Assembly: GCA_003222895.1 (NCBI GenBank)
Contig: QHXI01000082.1
Location: forward strand, 1 to 33,800
Direction of reading: 5' to 3'
Length of the DNA stretch: 33,800 nt
Source: Acidobacteriota bacterium
Lineage (GTDB): Bacteria > Acidobacteriota > Blastocatellia > Pyrinomonadales > Pyrinomonadaceae
In this document: positions 15,402-23,438 of the stretch, one piece after another
Position numbering within the stretch: the first letter of the stretch is position 1
Layout of the letters: the number at the start of each line of letters is the position of its first letter
Made by a program: the position numbers and the translations under genes
The notes under the pieces: model-generated
The model's database searches: none
Told to the model about the DNA's origin: nothing
The model's input: only the letters and a program-made list of their open reading frames with translations

Positions 15402-16805
15402 TTAAATATGAATCGTCTTATCGTGCACGCCTTCGGCGGCTTCCATGACGGCTTCGGAAACTGTCGGATGCGCGTGCATCGTGTTGCCTAACTCTTCCGC
15501 GGTTGATTCAAGCTGCATCGCGACGCAGGCCTCAGCGATCAGCTCAGTCGCGTGCGGGCCGATGATGTGCACGCCGAGAATCTCGTCGTATTTCTTCTCA
15601 CTGACGACCTTCACGAATCCTTCTTCTTCGCCGATGATGCGCGCTTTGCCCGATGCCGAAAACGGAAATTTACCGACCTTAACGTCATAGCCGGCTTCTT
15701 TCGCTTTCGCTTCAGTCAAACCAACTGAGGCAACTTCCGGATCGCAGTAAGTGCAGTTCGGCACGAGACGCAGATTAATCGGCCGCGGATTCTTTCCGGC
15801 CAGATGCTCTACCGCGACTATGCCTTCTTTCGAAGCCAGGTGCGCCAGCAAAGGCGTCGGCACTACGTCGCCGATTGCATAGACACCCTTTTCTGCCGTC
15901 TGCTGATGCTCGTCGACTTGAATGAAACCTTTCTCGACTTTGATCTTGGTCTTCTCTAATCCAAGTCCTTCACTAAAAGGCATTCGACCCACCGCCACGA
16001 GAAGCATCTCTGCTTCGAACTTCACGTCTTCGCCTTTAGAAGTCTTGCCCGTGACTACGACTCCGCTGTCAGTCTTCTCAAGCTTTTCAAGTTTGGTGTC
16101 GACCTGAGATTTGATTCCGCGCTTACGAAACGATTTTGCAAGCTCAACAGAAACTTCCTCGTCTTCGAGCGGGACCAGTCGCGGGAGCAGTTCGACGATC
16201 GTCGTCTCTGCGCCGAAACGTGAATAGACGGAAGCGAACTCAACGCCGACGGCGCCTGCGCCCATGACGATCAAAGACTTCGGCACTTCGGTTAATTCGA
16301 GAATGTGATCGCTGTTGACGATCTGCTTGCCATCAGTTTCGAATCCCGGAATCGGCCGCACGACTGAGCCCGTTGCAATGATAATGTTCTTGGTTTGAAT
16401 CGTTTGTTCCGATCCATCTTCACCGGTGACTTCAACTTTTCCGGGTAAGGCCAGACGCGCCGTGCCTTTGAAGACTGTCACCTTATTCTTCTTCATCAGG
16501 TATTCGACGCCCTTCGAGTTCTTCATCACGACTTTGTCTTTGCGCTTCTGCACATCGGCAAACGCGAGCTGAATCGCAGAAGCCTGCACGCCGAAATCCG
16601 CCGCGTGCTGCATCTGCTCGTAAATATGCGCGGACATCAGAAGCTGCTTCGTTGGAATGCAACCACGCAAACCACACGTGCCGCCGAGACGCTTGTCTTT
16701 TTCGACCATCGCGACTTTCAAACCCAATTGTCCGGCGCGAATTGCGGCGACATACCCGCCCGGACCGGCGCCAATCACCGTTACGTCGAATTGTTCGTTA
16801 GCCAA
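15402..16805 (-). CDS. lpdA: Dihydrolipoyl dehydrogenase (E3)
   Basis: The flavoprotein that reoxidises the dihydrolipoyl arm of E2 with NAD+; 467 residues. The FAD-binding GxGxxG motif is VIGAGPGGYVAAIRAGQLG (10-28). The redox-active disulfide is C44 and C49 in GTCGLRGCIPTK; spacing is normal, although the usual LNV is replaced by GLR. The NAD-binding motif is VMGAGAVGVEFASVYSRFG and the C-terminal His-Glu pair lies in HAHPTVSEAV. I chose a TTG start at 16805 because it begins the family N-terminus (ANEQFDVTVIGAG) and has AGAGGAA about 7 bases upstream; the frame remains open to 16835. It is first in the dehydrogenase cluster. Confidence 0.95.
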   Translation of the reverse strand: MANEQFDVTVIGAGPGGYVAAIRAGQLGLKVAMVEKDKRLGGTCGLRGCIPTKQLLMSAHIYEQMQHAADFGVQASAIQLAFADVQKRKDKVVMKNSKGVEYLMKKNKVTVFKGTARLALPGKVEVTGEDGSEQTIQTKNIIIATGSVVRPIPGFETDGKQIVNSDHILELTEVPKSLIVMGAGAVGVEFASVYSRFGAETTIVELLPRLVPLEDEEVSVELAKSFRKRGIKSQVDTKLEKLEKTDSGVVVTGKTSKGEDVKFEAEMLLVAVGRMPFSEGLGLEKTKIKVEKGFIQVDEHQQTAEKGVYAIGDVVPTPLLAHLASKEGIVAVEHLAGKNPRPINLRLVPNCTYCDPEVASVGLTEAKAKEAGYDVKVGKFPFSASGKARIIGEEEGFVKVVSEKKYDEILGVHIIGPHATELIAEACVAMQLESTAEELGNTMHAHPTVSEAVMEAAEGVHDKTIHI

Positions 16806-16832
16806 TTTGAATTCCTCTCGAAAGCTGTAGCC

Positions 16833-16854
16833 CAATCCCGACGCATCGGGATTG
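16833..16854. repeat. Leader hairpin upstream of lpdA
   Basis: CAATCCCGA and TCGGGATTG form a perfect 9-bp stem with a 4-base loop, inside the probable 5' leader of the dehydrogenase operon. The arms, with the flanking GTAGCC, look like another short extragenic repeat; a regulatory hairpin is the alternative. There is no T tract. Confidence 0.5.
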
Positions 16855-16893
16855 CGTGATTAAATCGAGTCTTAGATCATTTGAAAGACTCGC

Positions 16894-16924
16894 ATTATAA
16901 TCGCTCGCGCAAGGTTTTCGCCAA
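16894..16924 (-). promoter_or_regulatory. Candidate sigma-70 promoter of the lpdA operon
   Basis: On the minus strand a perfect TATAAT (16894-16899) is preceded, with a 19-base spacer, by TTGGCG (16919-16924). The spacer is longer than the optimal 17. The -10 lies about 90 bases before the lpdA TTG start. Confidence 0.4.
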
Positions 16925-16930
16925 TTAGCA

Positions 16931-17001
16931 TGTCAGAAGCCCGCGCGTCAGCAACGGCCAGCTCGCGAAAGTTGCCCTCCCTGACGGTCGGGCTTCTGAC
17001 A
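16931..17001. repeat. TGTCAGAAGCCCG inverted-repeat element, copy B
   Basis: A 71-bp element with perfect 13-bp terminal arms TGTCAGAAGCCCG and CGGGCTTCTGACA. It is inverted relative to copy A; read on the minus strand it gives CCGTCAGGGAGGGCAACTT on the left and TTGCTGACGCG on the right, closely matching copy A. It sits between the divergent lpdA and rhodanese genes, 12 bases before the rhodanese ATG. Confidence 0.85.
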
Positions 17002-17012
17002 CATCCAAAACC

Positions 17013-17378
17013 ATGAAACATTCTGAAGGATTTCTAACAATAGTTAATGACTCGAAGAGCCGGATCAGGGAAGTCACCGTCCCGGAAACGCATGACCGTC
17101 TGAAGCGCAATCCGGATGCAAAGCTCGTCGACGTGCGCGAAGACAACGAATGGGACACGTCGCACGCGGCCGGCGCGATTCACCTCGGCAAAGGCATCAT
17201 CGAACGTGACATCGAAGCGACCGTGCCCGATAAATCAACCGAACTGATCTTGTATTGCGGTGGCGGCTATCGCTCGGCGCTGGCGGCGGACGTTTTGCAG
17301 GAGATGGGTTATACGAACGTCTTCTCGATGGCCGGTGGCTGGAAGGCCTGGAAAGATTCAGGCGCGCCGGTTGAGTGA
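17013..17378 (+). CDS. Rhodanese-like sulfurtransferase domain protein
   Basis: A 121-residue single-domain rhodanese, probably cytosolic, with the usual DVRED...GHxxGAIHL pattern seen as KLVDVREDNEWDTSHAAGAIHLGKG. The active-site loop is C82-GGGYR, so the catalytic cysteine is present and persulfide chemistry is plausible. The end, MAGGWKAWKDSGAP, is diagnostic of the family. The natural sulfur acceptor is unknown. Only 7 bases separate its stop from the next gene, so the two are probably cotranscribed. Copy B of the TGTCAGAAGCCCG element directly precedes the start, and no ribosome-binding site is evident there. Confidence 0.9.
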   Translation: MKHSEGFLTIVNDSKSRIREVTVPETHDRLKRNPDAKLVDVREDNEWDTSHAAGAIHLGKGIIERDIEATVPDKSTELILYCGGGYRSALAADVLQEMGYTNVFSMAGGWKAWKDSGAPVE

Positions 17379-17385
17379 TATTCAG

Positions 17386-18120
17386 ATGAGCGGCCACGCC
17401 TACTTCACGCCGGAACTATTCAAGTTCCTGCGGCAACTCGACAAGCACAATAATCGCGAATGGTTTCAAGAAAACAAGTCGCGCTATGAACAGTTTGTGC
17501 GCGATCCGTTCCTCAAGTTCATCGAAGATTTTCGTCCGAAGCTAAATGCGATCAGCCCGCACTTCATCGCTGATCCAAAGCCTGTCGGCGGATCGCTGTT
17601 GCGCATTTATCGCGACATGCGATTTCGCAAAGATCAAGCGCCGTACAAAACGATGATGGCTGCTCGATTTCCGCATCGAGCTTACAAAGAACGGATGGCT
17701 CCCGGTTTGTATCTGCATCTCGATCCGCAGCACAGCTTTTTTGCCTGTGGTCTGTGGCATCCCGATGGAGATACGCGTGCGTTAGTGCGCGACGCAATCA
17801 TTCGCGAATCGCAAAAATGGAAGCGAGCCGCGAAAAGCAAGACCTTCGCGTCGATCTGGGAGTTGTCGCGCGAATCATTCAAGCGTCTGCCGCCCGGCTG
17901 TGATCCCGATCATCCGTTTGCAGATGACTTCATGAGAAAGGATTTCGCTGCCGGCATGCGCTTTTCAGAGAAAGAAGTCTGCGGCGCGGACTTTCTCAAT
18001 CAAGTCACGAAAGCCACGAAGGCAGCCGCACCATTCCTGGAGTTCCTGACCCGGGCGGTGGGCTTGCCTTGGGCTCCGGGCGATCGCGCCGCTCGGCGTG
18101 AGATTCTTTTGGTCGAATAG
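17386..18120 (+). CDS. DUF2461 / TIGR02453 family protein
   Basis: A 244-residue protein of a widespread family of unknown function. Recognisable blocks are FTPELFKFLRQLDKHNNREWFQENKSRY (split around residues 7-34), LLRIYRDMRFRKDQAPYKT, PGLYLHLDPQHSFFACGLWHP, and the C-terminal DFADDFMRKDFA-like segment HPFADDFMRKDFAAG. Length is close to the family norm. I chose ATG at 17386, because the longer open frame from 17260 overlaps the rhodanese gene in another frame. It is coupled to the rhodanese gene by a 7-base gap; nothing in the sequence defines its biochemical role. Confidence 0.88.
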   Translation: MSGHAYFTPELFKFLRQLDKHNNREWFQENKSRYEQFVRDPFLKFIEDFRPKLNAISPHFIADPKPVGGSLLRIYRDMRFRKDQAPYKTMMAARFPHRAYKERMAPGLYLHLDPQHSFFACGLWHPDGDTRALVRDAIIRESQKWKRAAKSKTFASIWELSRESFKRLPPGCDPDHPFADDFMRKDFAAGMRFSEKEVCGADFLNQVTKATKAAAPFLEFLTRAVGLPWAPGDRAARREILLVE

Positions 18121-18275
18121 CGTTAAGCTCGCGTAACCAGATTGGTAAGCGGCGCGTCATAATTATCGAATCAGCCAGTTTTCCTTCGAAAACCGAGGTT
18201 CACCCGACAAACAGTTCACTTGCCGGAAGTTTTCCGGTCTGAACGATCCGAATTGCTGCAACACAGGAGAAAGTC

Positions 18276-21200
18276 ATGAAGAAACTCTACCCAGTAGCCC
18301 TCACTCTATTTGTTAGTCTGTTTATTTTCGCGTTCACGTCCGTCGCATTCGCGCGCGAAGCGAAGCTCGTTCGTTATCCCAGCTACTCAAACGGAAGCGT
18401 TGCGTTCACTTATCTCGGCGACATTTGGACGGCCGATGAAAACGGTCAGAACGTTCAGCGTCTGACGGTGAACAAAGCGCGGGATGCTTATCCGCGTTTC
18501 TCGCCGGACGGAAAGTGGATCGCGTTTTCGAGCGACCGCAATGGCAACCTCGATGTCTACATTATTCCCTCGACCGGCGGCACGCCGACGCAGTTGACGC
18601 ATCACTCGGCCGACGATGTCGTGCTCGGTTGGACGCCCGACGGCAAAGGCGTTCTGTTTAGCAGTCAACGCGGCGAAGATTTCATGGGCATACTTTACGT
18701 GGTGAGCACGAGTGGCGGCCTGCCGTGGAAGGCGGGGCCGGACATGGGCAACGCAGCGAGCTTTTCTCCTGATGGTTCGCGCATCGCCTACAACCCAAAA
18801 GGACAGGTTTACTGGCGCAAGTATTATCGCGGCGCTTACCAGACGGACGTTTGGATCGAAGACGTTTCTTCAAAGAAGTTCACGCAGCTGACTGATTTCG
18901 ATGGCCTTGATTCATGGCCGATGTGGAGCCGCGACGGCAACATTTACTTTGTCAGCGATCGCGACGGCAGTGGCTTAACGAACATCTGGCGCGAGTCTGA
19001 TAGCGGCGGCAAAGCGGAGAAAGTAACGTCGTTCAAGAGCGGTGACGTGCGCTTTCCGTCGATCAGTGCCGATGGGAAGACGATCGTTTTCGAACACGAT
19101 TTCGGAATTTGGAAACTCGACACGGGCAGCAAGAAAGCGTCGCCCATCAAGCTCGACATCGATGCTGAAACTGAGGAGAACGACAGCGAAATGCGCGCGT
19201 TTGCTTCCGAAGCTGATGATTACGATCTCGCTCCGAACGCTCGCCGAGTTGTGGTTTCAGTTCACGGCGAAGTCTTTACAGTGCCCGTCGAAGAAGGCGA
19301 CATCAAACAGATCACCGACAGTTCTGCGCGCGATCGCAGCGTCGGCTATTCGCCGGACGGAAAATGGATCGCGTTTATTTCGGATGCGAGCGGACGCGAA
19401 GAACTTTACGTGACTGCGACGGACGGCACGAGCCAGTCACAGAAGCTCACCGACATTGACGCGCTCAAGTTCGGCTACAACTGGTCGCCTGACTCGAAAG
19501 AGATTGCGTTCGTTTCTTCCGACAGCAAACTGCGCAAGTTGAACGTCACGAGCAAACAGATCGTCGAGCTCGATTCTTCGCGCTTCGGAAACATCTCGAC
19601 GCCGGAATGGTCGCCGGATGGAAAGTGGCTGGCTTTTTCGAAATCCGATGCGAGTCGCACGACTGACATTTATTTGATCTCGTCGTCCGGCAGCGACAAG
19701 GAAGCGCGCAAAGTTACATTCGACTCATACGATGAGCGCAGCCCGCGCTTCTCTCCCGACGGCCGCAAACTCTTCTTTGTTCGATCGGATTCCATTGGCG
19801 GAGGCGGTGGTGGATTCGGCAACGCCTCGGTGCAAATCTATTCAGTTGGATTGGAAAAACTCGAACGCGATCCTGACGATCCCGAAGAGAAACCCGAGAC
19901 CGCCCAAGGTCCGGCGCCCGACGGCGAAGAAGGCGCTGGCCCACAACGTCGCCCCACGGGACCGCGTCCGCCTCACGAAACAAAAGTTGATTGGGCGGGG
20001 ATGAAGCGGCGCACGCGCCAGGTCACGCGCATGCCGTTTCCGATCTCATCATTCACAATCGCGCCCGACAGCCGCACGATCGTCTTCATCACGACCGAGC
20101 CTGGCGCCACGTTTGCCACGCCGGTCATTTATTCGATTCAGGAAGACGGCAAGCGTTTGACGCGCGTTGCTGCCGGTGGTCCACCGACCACTGAAGGCGA
20201 AGGCGGCGGTGGTGGAGGATTCGGCGGAGGTATTAGCGATCTAAACATTTCGCGCGATGGCCGCACGCTTTTCTTCAGCGAACGCAACGCGATTTATTCA
20301 GTGCCGCTCGGCAGTGGCGCGTCCAGCCCAACGACTGCGGCCGGACGTGGTCCGGCAACCGGCAGTGAAGGCGGCGCGCGGCGGCGAATCAACTTCAACG
20401 TCCGCGTGAAGATCAATCGACCGGCAGAATGGGCCGAGATGTTCGGCGATGCCTGGCGCACGATGAAATATCGCTTCTACGATCCGGCGATGCATGGCAT
20501 GGATTGGGACGCAGCGAAAGCGAAGTACGGGCCGCTCGTCAAAGACGTCGGCGATCGTCAGGAACTTTTGAACATCATCAACGAGATGATTGGCGAGCTG
20601 AATGCTTCGCACACTGGCGCTGCACCGCCCCCGAGTGGACGCGCCGCGGGTGGAGTCTCGACCGGCAATCTCGGCGTCGAACTCGAACCTGACAAAGTCG
20701 CGGGGCGTTATCGCGTCTCGTACGTCTATGAAGATGGCCCAGCCGACAAGGATTGGGTCAAGGTAAACGTCGGCGATTACTTGATCGCGATCGGCGGCAA
20801 GCAAGTGAAGGTTGGCGATGAATACTGGGAGCTGCTGAACGATCGTCTGAATCGCAAGGTCGAAGTAACTTTCAATAAGAACCCTAACGAAGATGGAGCC
20901 TGGAAGACGCGCATCGAAACGATCAACGGCAACGCTTATTCGACGCTTCGTTACGATCGTTGGGTGAAAGAGCGGCGGCAAAAGGTTGATGAGCTGTCGA
21001 ATGGCCGCATCGGTTACCTGCACATTCGCGCGATGGACCAACCGAGTTTGCGCAAATTCGAAAAAGAGATTCGCGAGTTCCGCAACAAGGAAGCGCTGAT
21101 CATCGATCAGCGTTGGAACGGCGGCGGCAATATCGAGCAGGAGTTGCTGGCGATTCTGGTGCAGCGCGAATATCAAATCTGGCAACCGCGCGGGACCGAA

Positions 21201-21593
21201 GCCAGCGGCCGTCCGTTCGCCGGCTACTTTGGTCCGAAGGTCGTTTTGCAAAACTGGCGCTCAGCTTCGAACGCGGAAATGTTTCCGGCTGGATTCAAAG
21301 CGCTGGGACTCGGCAAGACAGTCGGCACGCCGACGATGGGCGCGGTGATTGGCACCGGCAGTTATTCTTTGATTGACGGCTCGACCGTGCGCACGCCGGG
21401 CGTCGGTGTATTCCTCGCTGATGCGAAACGCACGAACATGGAAAACTATGGAGTGCAACCGGACATCCGTGTGGACAATTCTCCGGAAGATAATCTTGCT
21501 GGTCGCGATCGCCAAATCGAAACCGCCGTCGAAGAATTGATGAAGCAGATCGGCGGACCCAAGCGGAATATCGCGAGCAAGGAACAGCAGTAG
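18276..21593 (+). CDS. Secreted tricorn-like S41 peptidase with beta-propeller and PDZ domains
   Basis: A 1105-residue protease. The signal peptide ends at VAFA|RE, so it acts in the periplasm or outside. About eleven PD40/WD40-like blades (for example SPDGKWIAFSSDRNG) cover residues 25-680, consistent with the two propellers of archaeal tricorn. Pro/Glu-rich and Gly-rich inserts (about 525-570 and 645-655) interrupt the second half. A tricorn core domain follows, with S778-H779 in NASHTG, then a PDZ domain (about 800-870), and the S41 domain with nucleophile S996 in RSASNAE and E1056 in MENYGVQPDI. The Ser-His-Ser-Glu tetrad of tricorn is therefore complete. GGAG precedes the ATG. It likely degrades peptides. 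Confidence 0.93.
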   Translation: MKKLYPVALTLFVSLFIFAFTSVAFAREAKLVRYPSYSNGSVAFTYLGDIWTADENGQNVQRLTVNKARDAYPRFSPDGKWIAFSSDRNGNLDVYIIPSTGGTPTQLTHHSADDVVLGWTPDGKGVLFSSQRGEDFMGILYVVSTSGGLPWKAGPDMGNAASFSPDGSRIAYNPKGQVYWRKYYRGAYQTDVWIEDVSSKKFTQLTDFDGLDSWPMWSRDGNIYFVSDRDGSGLTNIWRESDSGGKAEKVTSFKSGDVRFPSISADGKTIVFEHDFGIWKLDTGSKKASPIKLDIDAETEENDSEMRAFASEADDYDLAPNARRVVVSVHGEVFTVPVEEGDIKQITDSSARDRSVGYSPDGKWIAFISDASGREELYVTATDGTSQSQKLTDIDALKFGYNWSPDSKEIAFVSSDSKLRKLNVTSKQIVELDSSRFGNISTPEWSPDGKWLAFSKSDASRTTDIYLISSSGSDKEARKVTFDSYDERSPRFSPDGRKLFFVRSDSIGGGGGGFGNASVQIYSVGLEKLERDPDDPEEKPETAQGPAPDGEEGAGPQRRPTGPRPPHETKVDWAGMKRRTRQVTRMPFPISSFTIAPDSRTIVFITTEPGATFATPVIYSIQEDGKRLTRVAAGGPPTTEGEGGGGGGFGGGISDLNISRDGRTLFFSERNAIYSVPLGSGASSPTTAAGRGPATGSEGGARRRINFNVRVKINRPAEWAEMFGDAWRTMKYRFYDPAMHGMDWDAAKAKYGPLVKDVGDRQELLNIINEMIGELNASHTGAAPPPSGRAAGGVSTGNLGVELEPDKVAGRYRVSYVYEDGPADKDWVKVNVGDYLIAIGGKQVKVGDEYWELLNDRLNRKVEVTFNKNPNEDGAWKTRIETINGNAYSTLRYDRWVKERRQKVDELSNGRIGYLHIRAMDQPSLRKFEKEIREFRNKEALIIDQRWNGGGNIEQELLAILVQREYQIWQPRGTEASGRPFAGYFGPKVVLQNWRSASNAEMFPAGFKALGLGKTVGTPTMGAVIGTGSYSLIDGSTVRTPGVGVFLADAKRTNMENYGVQPDIRVDNSPEDNLAGRDRQIETAVEELMKQIGGPKRNIASKEQQ

Positions 21594-21739
21594 GGGTCAG
21601 TGTGGCGCAAGTTTTTGACTGGCGTCGGATGAACAAGGCTTCACCCAAGCGTCACTGAAATCATGGGCAGTGACCCTGGTTTTGCCTGTTTGCAAACCGC
21701 CTCGGAATGAAACTTTGCTTCCTCAAATTGCGAGGATAG

Positions 21740-21886
21740 CTACCAGCGGTGCTCACCACAACTATGCTGCCCGCCCTGGTGCGAAAATGTATTCACGCAC
21801 GGCGAGCCACATTGCGGGCAAACGGAACTACATTCGGTGATGATCATATCCACTATCCGGTGGAAAAGCCTGGCTATCTTGCGCAT
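21740..21886 (-). CDS. 48-residue Cys/His-rich microprotein
   Basis: A small ORF I do not recognise. It begins with a basic amphipathic stretch (MRKIARLFHRIVDMIITE) and continues with cysteines at 19, 23, 26, 30 and 43 and histidines at 36, 41 and 46: C-x3-C-x2-C-x3-C-x12-C. The CPQCG knuckle looks like half of a zinc ribbon. AAGGGAGAG lies about 6 bases before the ATG, a strong Shine-Dalgarno. It stands alone on the minus strand in a 524-base gap between plus-strand genes. Metal binding is plausible; function is unknown. The small size means chance occurrence is not excluded. Confidence 0.5.
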   Translation of the reverse strand: MRKIARLFHRIVDMIITECSSVCPQCGSPCVNTFSHQGGQHSCGEHRW

Positions 21887-22117
21887 AGTTTTCTCTCCCT
21901 TTGAAGATTAATGATCGAGGGCCCAAAAAAAAAGTACACCCCCGGACGATGGTTAAAGCGAGGGCTTCAGATTACCCGAATTTTGGAACCAGGTGAACCC
22001 CTGACGGTTTTCCGGGGAGTTTGGGTAGGCTTTCACTAGCGAACTGAGACAAGCATTTTCCATCTCTGCTCAATGATGCTAATCTCCCCGCCTTAATCGA
22101 ACCTTGCGGAGGTCGTA
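21887..22117. other. Intergenic stretch between the microprotein and the 121-residue gene
   Basis: Contains an A9 run near 21926-21934 and a CCCCtgacggttttcCGGGG-like hairpin around 22002-22018. It must hold promoters for the two divergent genes. No consensus promoter or known RNA motif was recognised. The 21594-21739 side carries a degenerate inverted repeat (GGGTCAGTG at 21594, CAGTGACCC at 21668) after the tricorn stop. Confidence 0.4.
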
Positions 22118-22483
22118 ATGAATCGTGACGCGGCGACAACCGAACGACTGCGGACTTTGATTGGGAAACTGCAATCGCTCACCGAAGCCGGCGATCTGCA
22201 TTGGGAGCGGCAGGCAGGATCGGCGCATCGTTATGCTCGCTGGAACAACAACCTGCTGATTCTCGGGCCAGCGACGCCTTTGAACGAAACCAAAGTGCCG
22301 CGCTATTTGTTCATTACGCCATTTAATTCTCCGGACTGTATCGAAATCAATTCTGATGATGCCGATCTCGGTGCACAAGTAACGCAGCTCGTTAAGGAAG
22401 TCGAGAAAGTCAGCAAGGCTGAACCGCCAACCGATCCGTTTGGCGTCACTGAGCAGATGCTCGAACGTCTGGAAAGTATGTAA
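22118..22483 (+). CDS. Hypothetical protein, first gene of the DUF1003/NRAMP cluster
   Basis: A 121-residue soluble protein that I do not recognise. It has an N-terminal predicted helix (TTERLRTLIGKLQSLTEAG), a central mixed region with HWERQAGSAHRYARWNNNLLIL and VPRYLFITPFNSPDCIEINSD, and a C-terminal acidic helix ending MLERLESM. There is no signal peptide or membrane segment. GGAGG lies about 6 bases before the ATG. It is followed after 48 bases by the cNMP/DUF1003 gene on the same strand and is likely in the same operon, though nothing in the protein links it to metal transport. Confidence 0.7.
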   Translation: MNRDAATTERLRTLIGKLQSLTEAGDLHWERQAGSAHRYARWNNNLLILGPATPLNETKVPRYLFITPFNSPDCIEINSDDADLGAQVTQLVKEVEKVSKAEPPTDPFGVTEQMLERLESM

Positions 22484-22531
22484 TCTTCAAGCGTGCTTGC
22501 GCGCATATCTTCATAAGAGAAGGACGATTCA

Positions 22532-23422
22532 ATGGCAGAGCTAAACAATTTGAGCGAAGAGGCGCAGAGCCTCGCCCGCGTTCCCCTTTTCAAGCGGCTT
22601 GAGCCGCAGGAACTCGAGAAGCTGGCCGAGGAAATCGATCAGGTTAATTATCCGGCCGGCGAAACGATCTTTAACGAACATGACCGCGGCGACGCGCTCT
22701 ACATTTTGGAAGAAGGCTCGGTCCGCATCTGGGTTTACGACGAAGATGTGAAACCAGTAACGCTGGCTGAATTGAAGCCGGGCGATTTCTTTGGCGAGCT
22801 GGCTGTGCTGGATCGCGGCGAGAGATCGAGCAGCGCCACCGCGATTACCGACATTCATCTGCATCGTCTGAGCAGCGACGACTTTCAAAAGTTTCTGATC
22901 GAGCATCCCGATGCGTCCATCGATGTCATCTGTGAAATTGCGCAAAGGATGCGCCAGACAAACCTGCTGGTTTCGCAACGCGCGTCGCGCAATATCAACG
23001 TCGAGATGGAAGCCAAGTCGACGATCGGTCAGCGCATTGCGGACAAGGTCGCATCGTTTGGCGGTTCGTGGACATTCATCATCATTTACTTGACCTTCCT
23101 GGTTGCGTGGATGGCATTCAATACTTTTGTGCTGGTCCACTATGGGCGCGGCGAAGAGGGCGCGCAGTTCGATCCTTATCCCTACATTCTGCTCAATTTG
23201 ATGCTTTCAATGACGGCAGCTTTGCAGGCGCCGATCATCATGATGTCGCAGAACCGCGCGGCGGAAAAAGATCGACTCGCCGCAGAGCAGGATTTCAAAG
23301 TGAATCTGAAGAGCGAAATAATGCTCGAAGAATTGATCCGCAAACAGCGCGAGCGCGACGCGCAGATCGATCAGCTCAATAAGGCCCTCGCGGCATTAGG
23401 ACAAGGTAAGCCAACACAATAA
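22532..23422 (+). CDS. Cyclic nucleotide-binding domain fused to DUF1003 membrane protein
   Basis: A 296-residue protein. The N-terminal half is a CRP-like cyclic nucleotide-binding domain: PAGETIFNEHDRGDALYILEEG and the phosphate-binding cassette FGELAVLDRGERSSSATA (87-104) with E89 and R98 present. A linker helix (about 130-160) leads to DUF1003: GGSWTFIIIYLTFLVAW (178-194), a second membrane helix at about 217-233, then QAPIIMMSQNRAAEKDR and a C-terminal coiled coil. DUF1003 function is unknown. The architecture suggests a ligand-gated inner-membrane regulator or channel-like partner. The NRAMP-like gene starts 16 bases downstream. Confidence 0.92.
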   Translation: MAELNNLSEEAQSLARVPLFKRLEPQELEKLAEEIDQVNYPAGETIFNEHDRGDALYILEEGSVRIWVYDEDVKPVTLAELKPGDFFGELAVLDRGERSSSATAITDIHLHRLSSDDFQKFLIEHPDASIDVICEIAQRMRQTNLLVSQRASRNINVEMEAKSTIGQRIADKVASFGGSWTFIIIYLTFLVAWMAFNTFVLVHYGRGEEGAQFDPYPYILLNLMLSMTAALQAPIIMMSQNRAAEKDRLAAEQDFKVNLKSEIMLEELIRKQRERDAQIDQLNKALAALGQGKPTQ

Positions 23423-23438
23423 CCCGGGGAATCTGGCA

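Noticed and set aside
20298-21251. A 317-codon minus-strand ORF opposite the tricorn-like protease
   Set aside because: The plus strand encodes conserved PDZ and S41 motifs here. The minus frame shows no family motif and no ribosome-binding site.
21594-21676. Inverted repeat GGGTCAGTG/CAGTGACCC as a further member of a repeat family
   Set aside because: The arms match at only 8 of 9 positions and the interior does not match the other families well enough; it is mentioned only in the intergenic entry.
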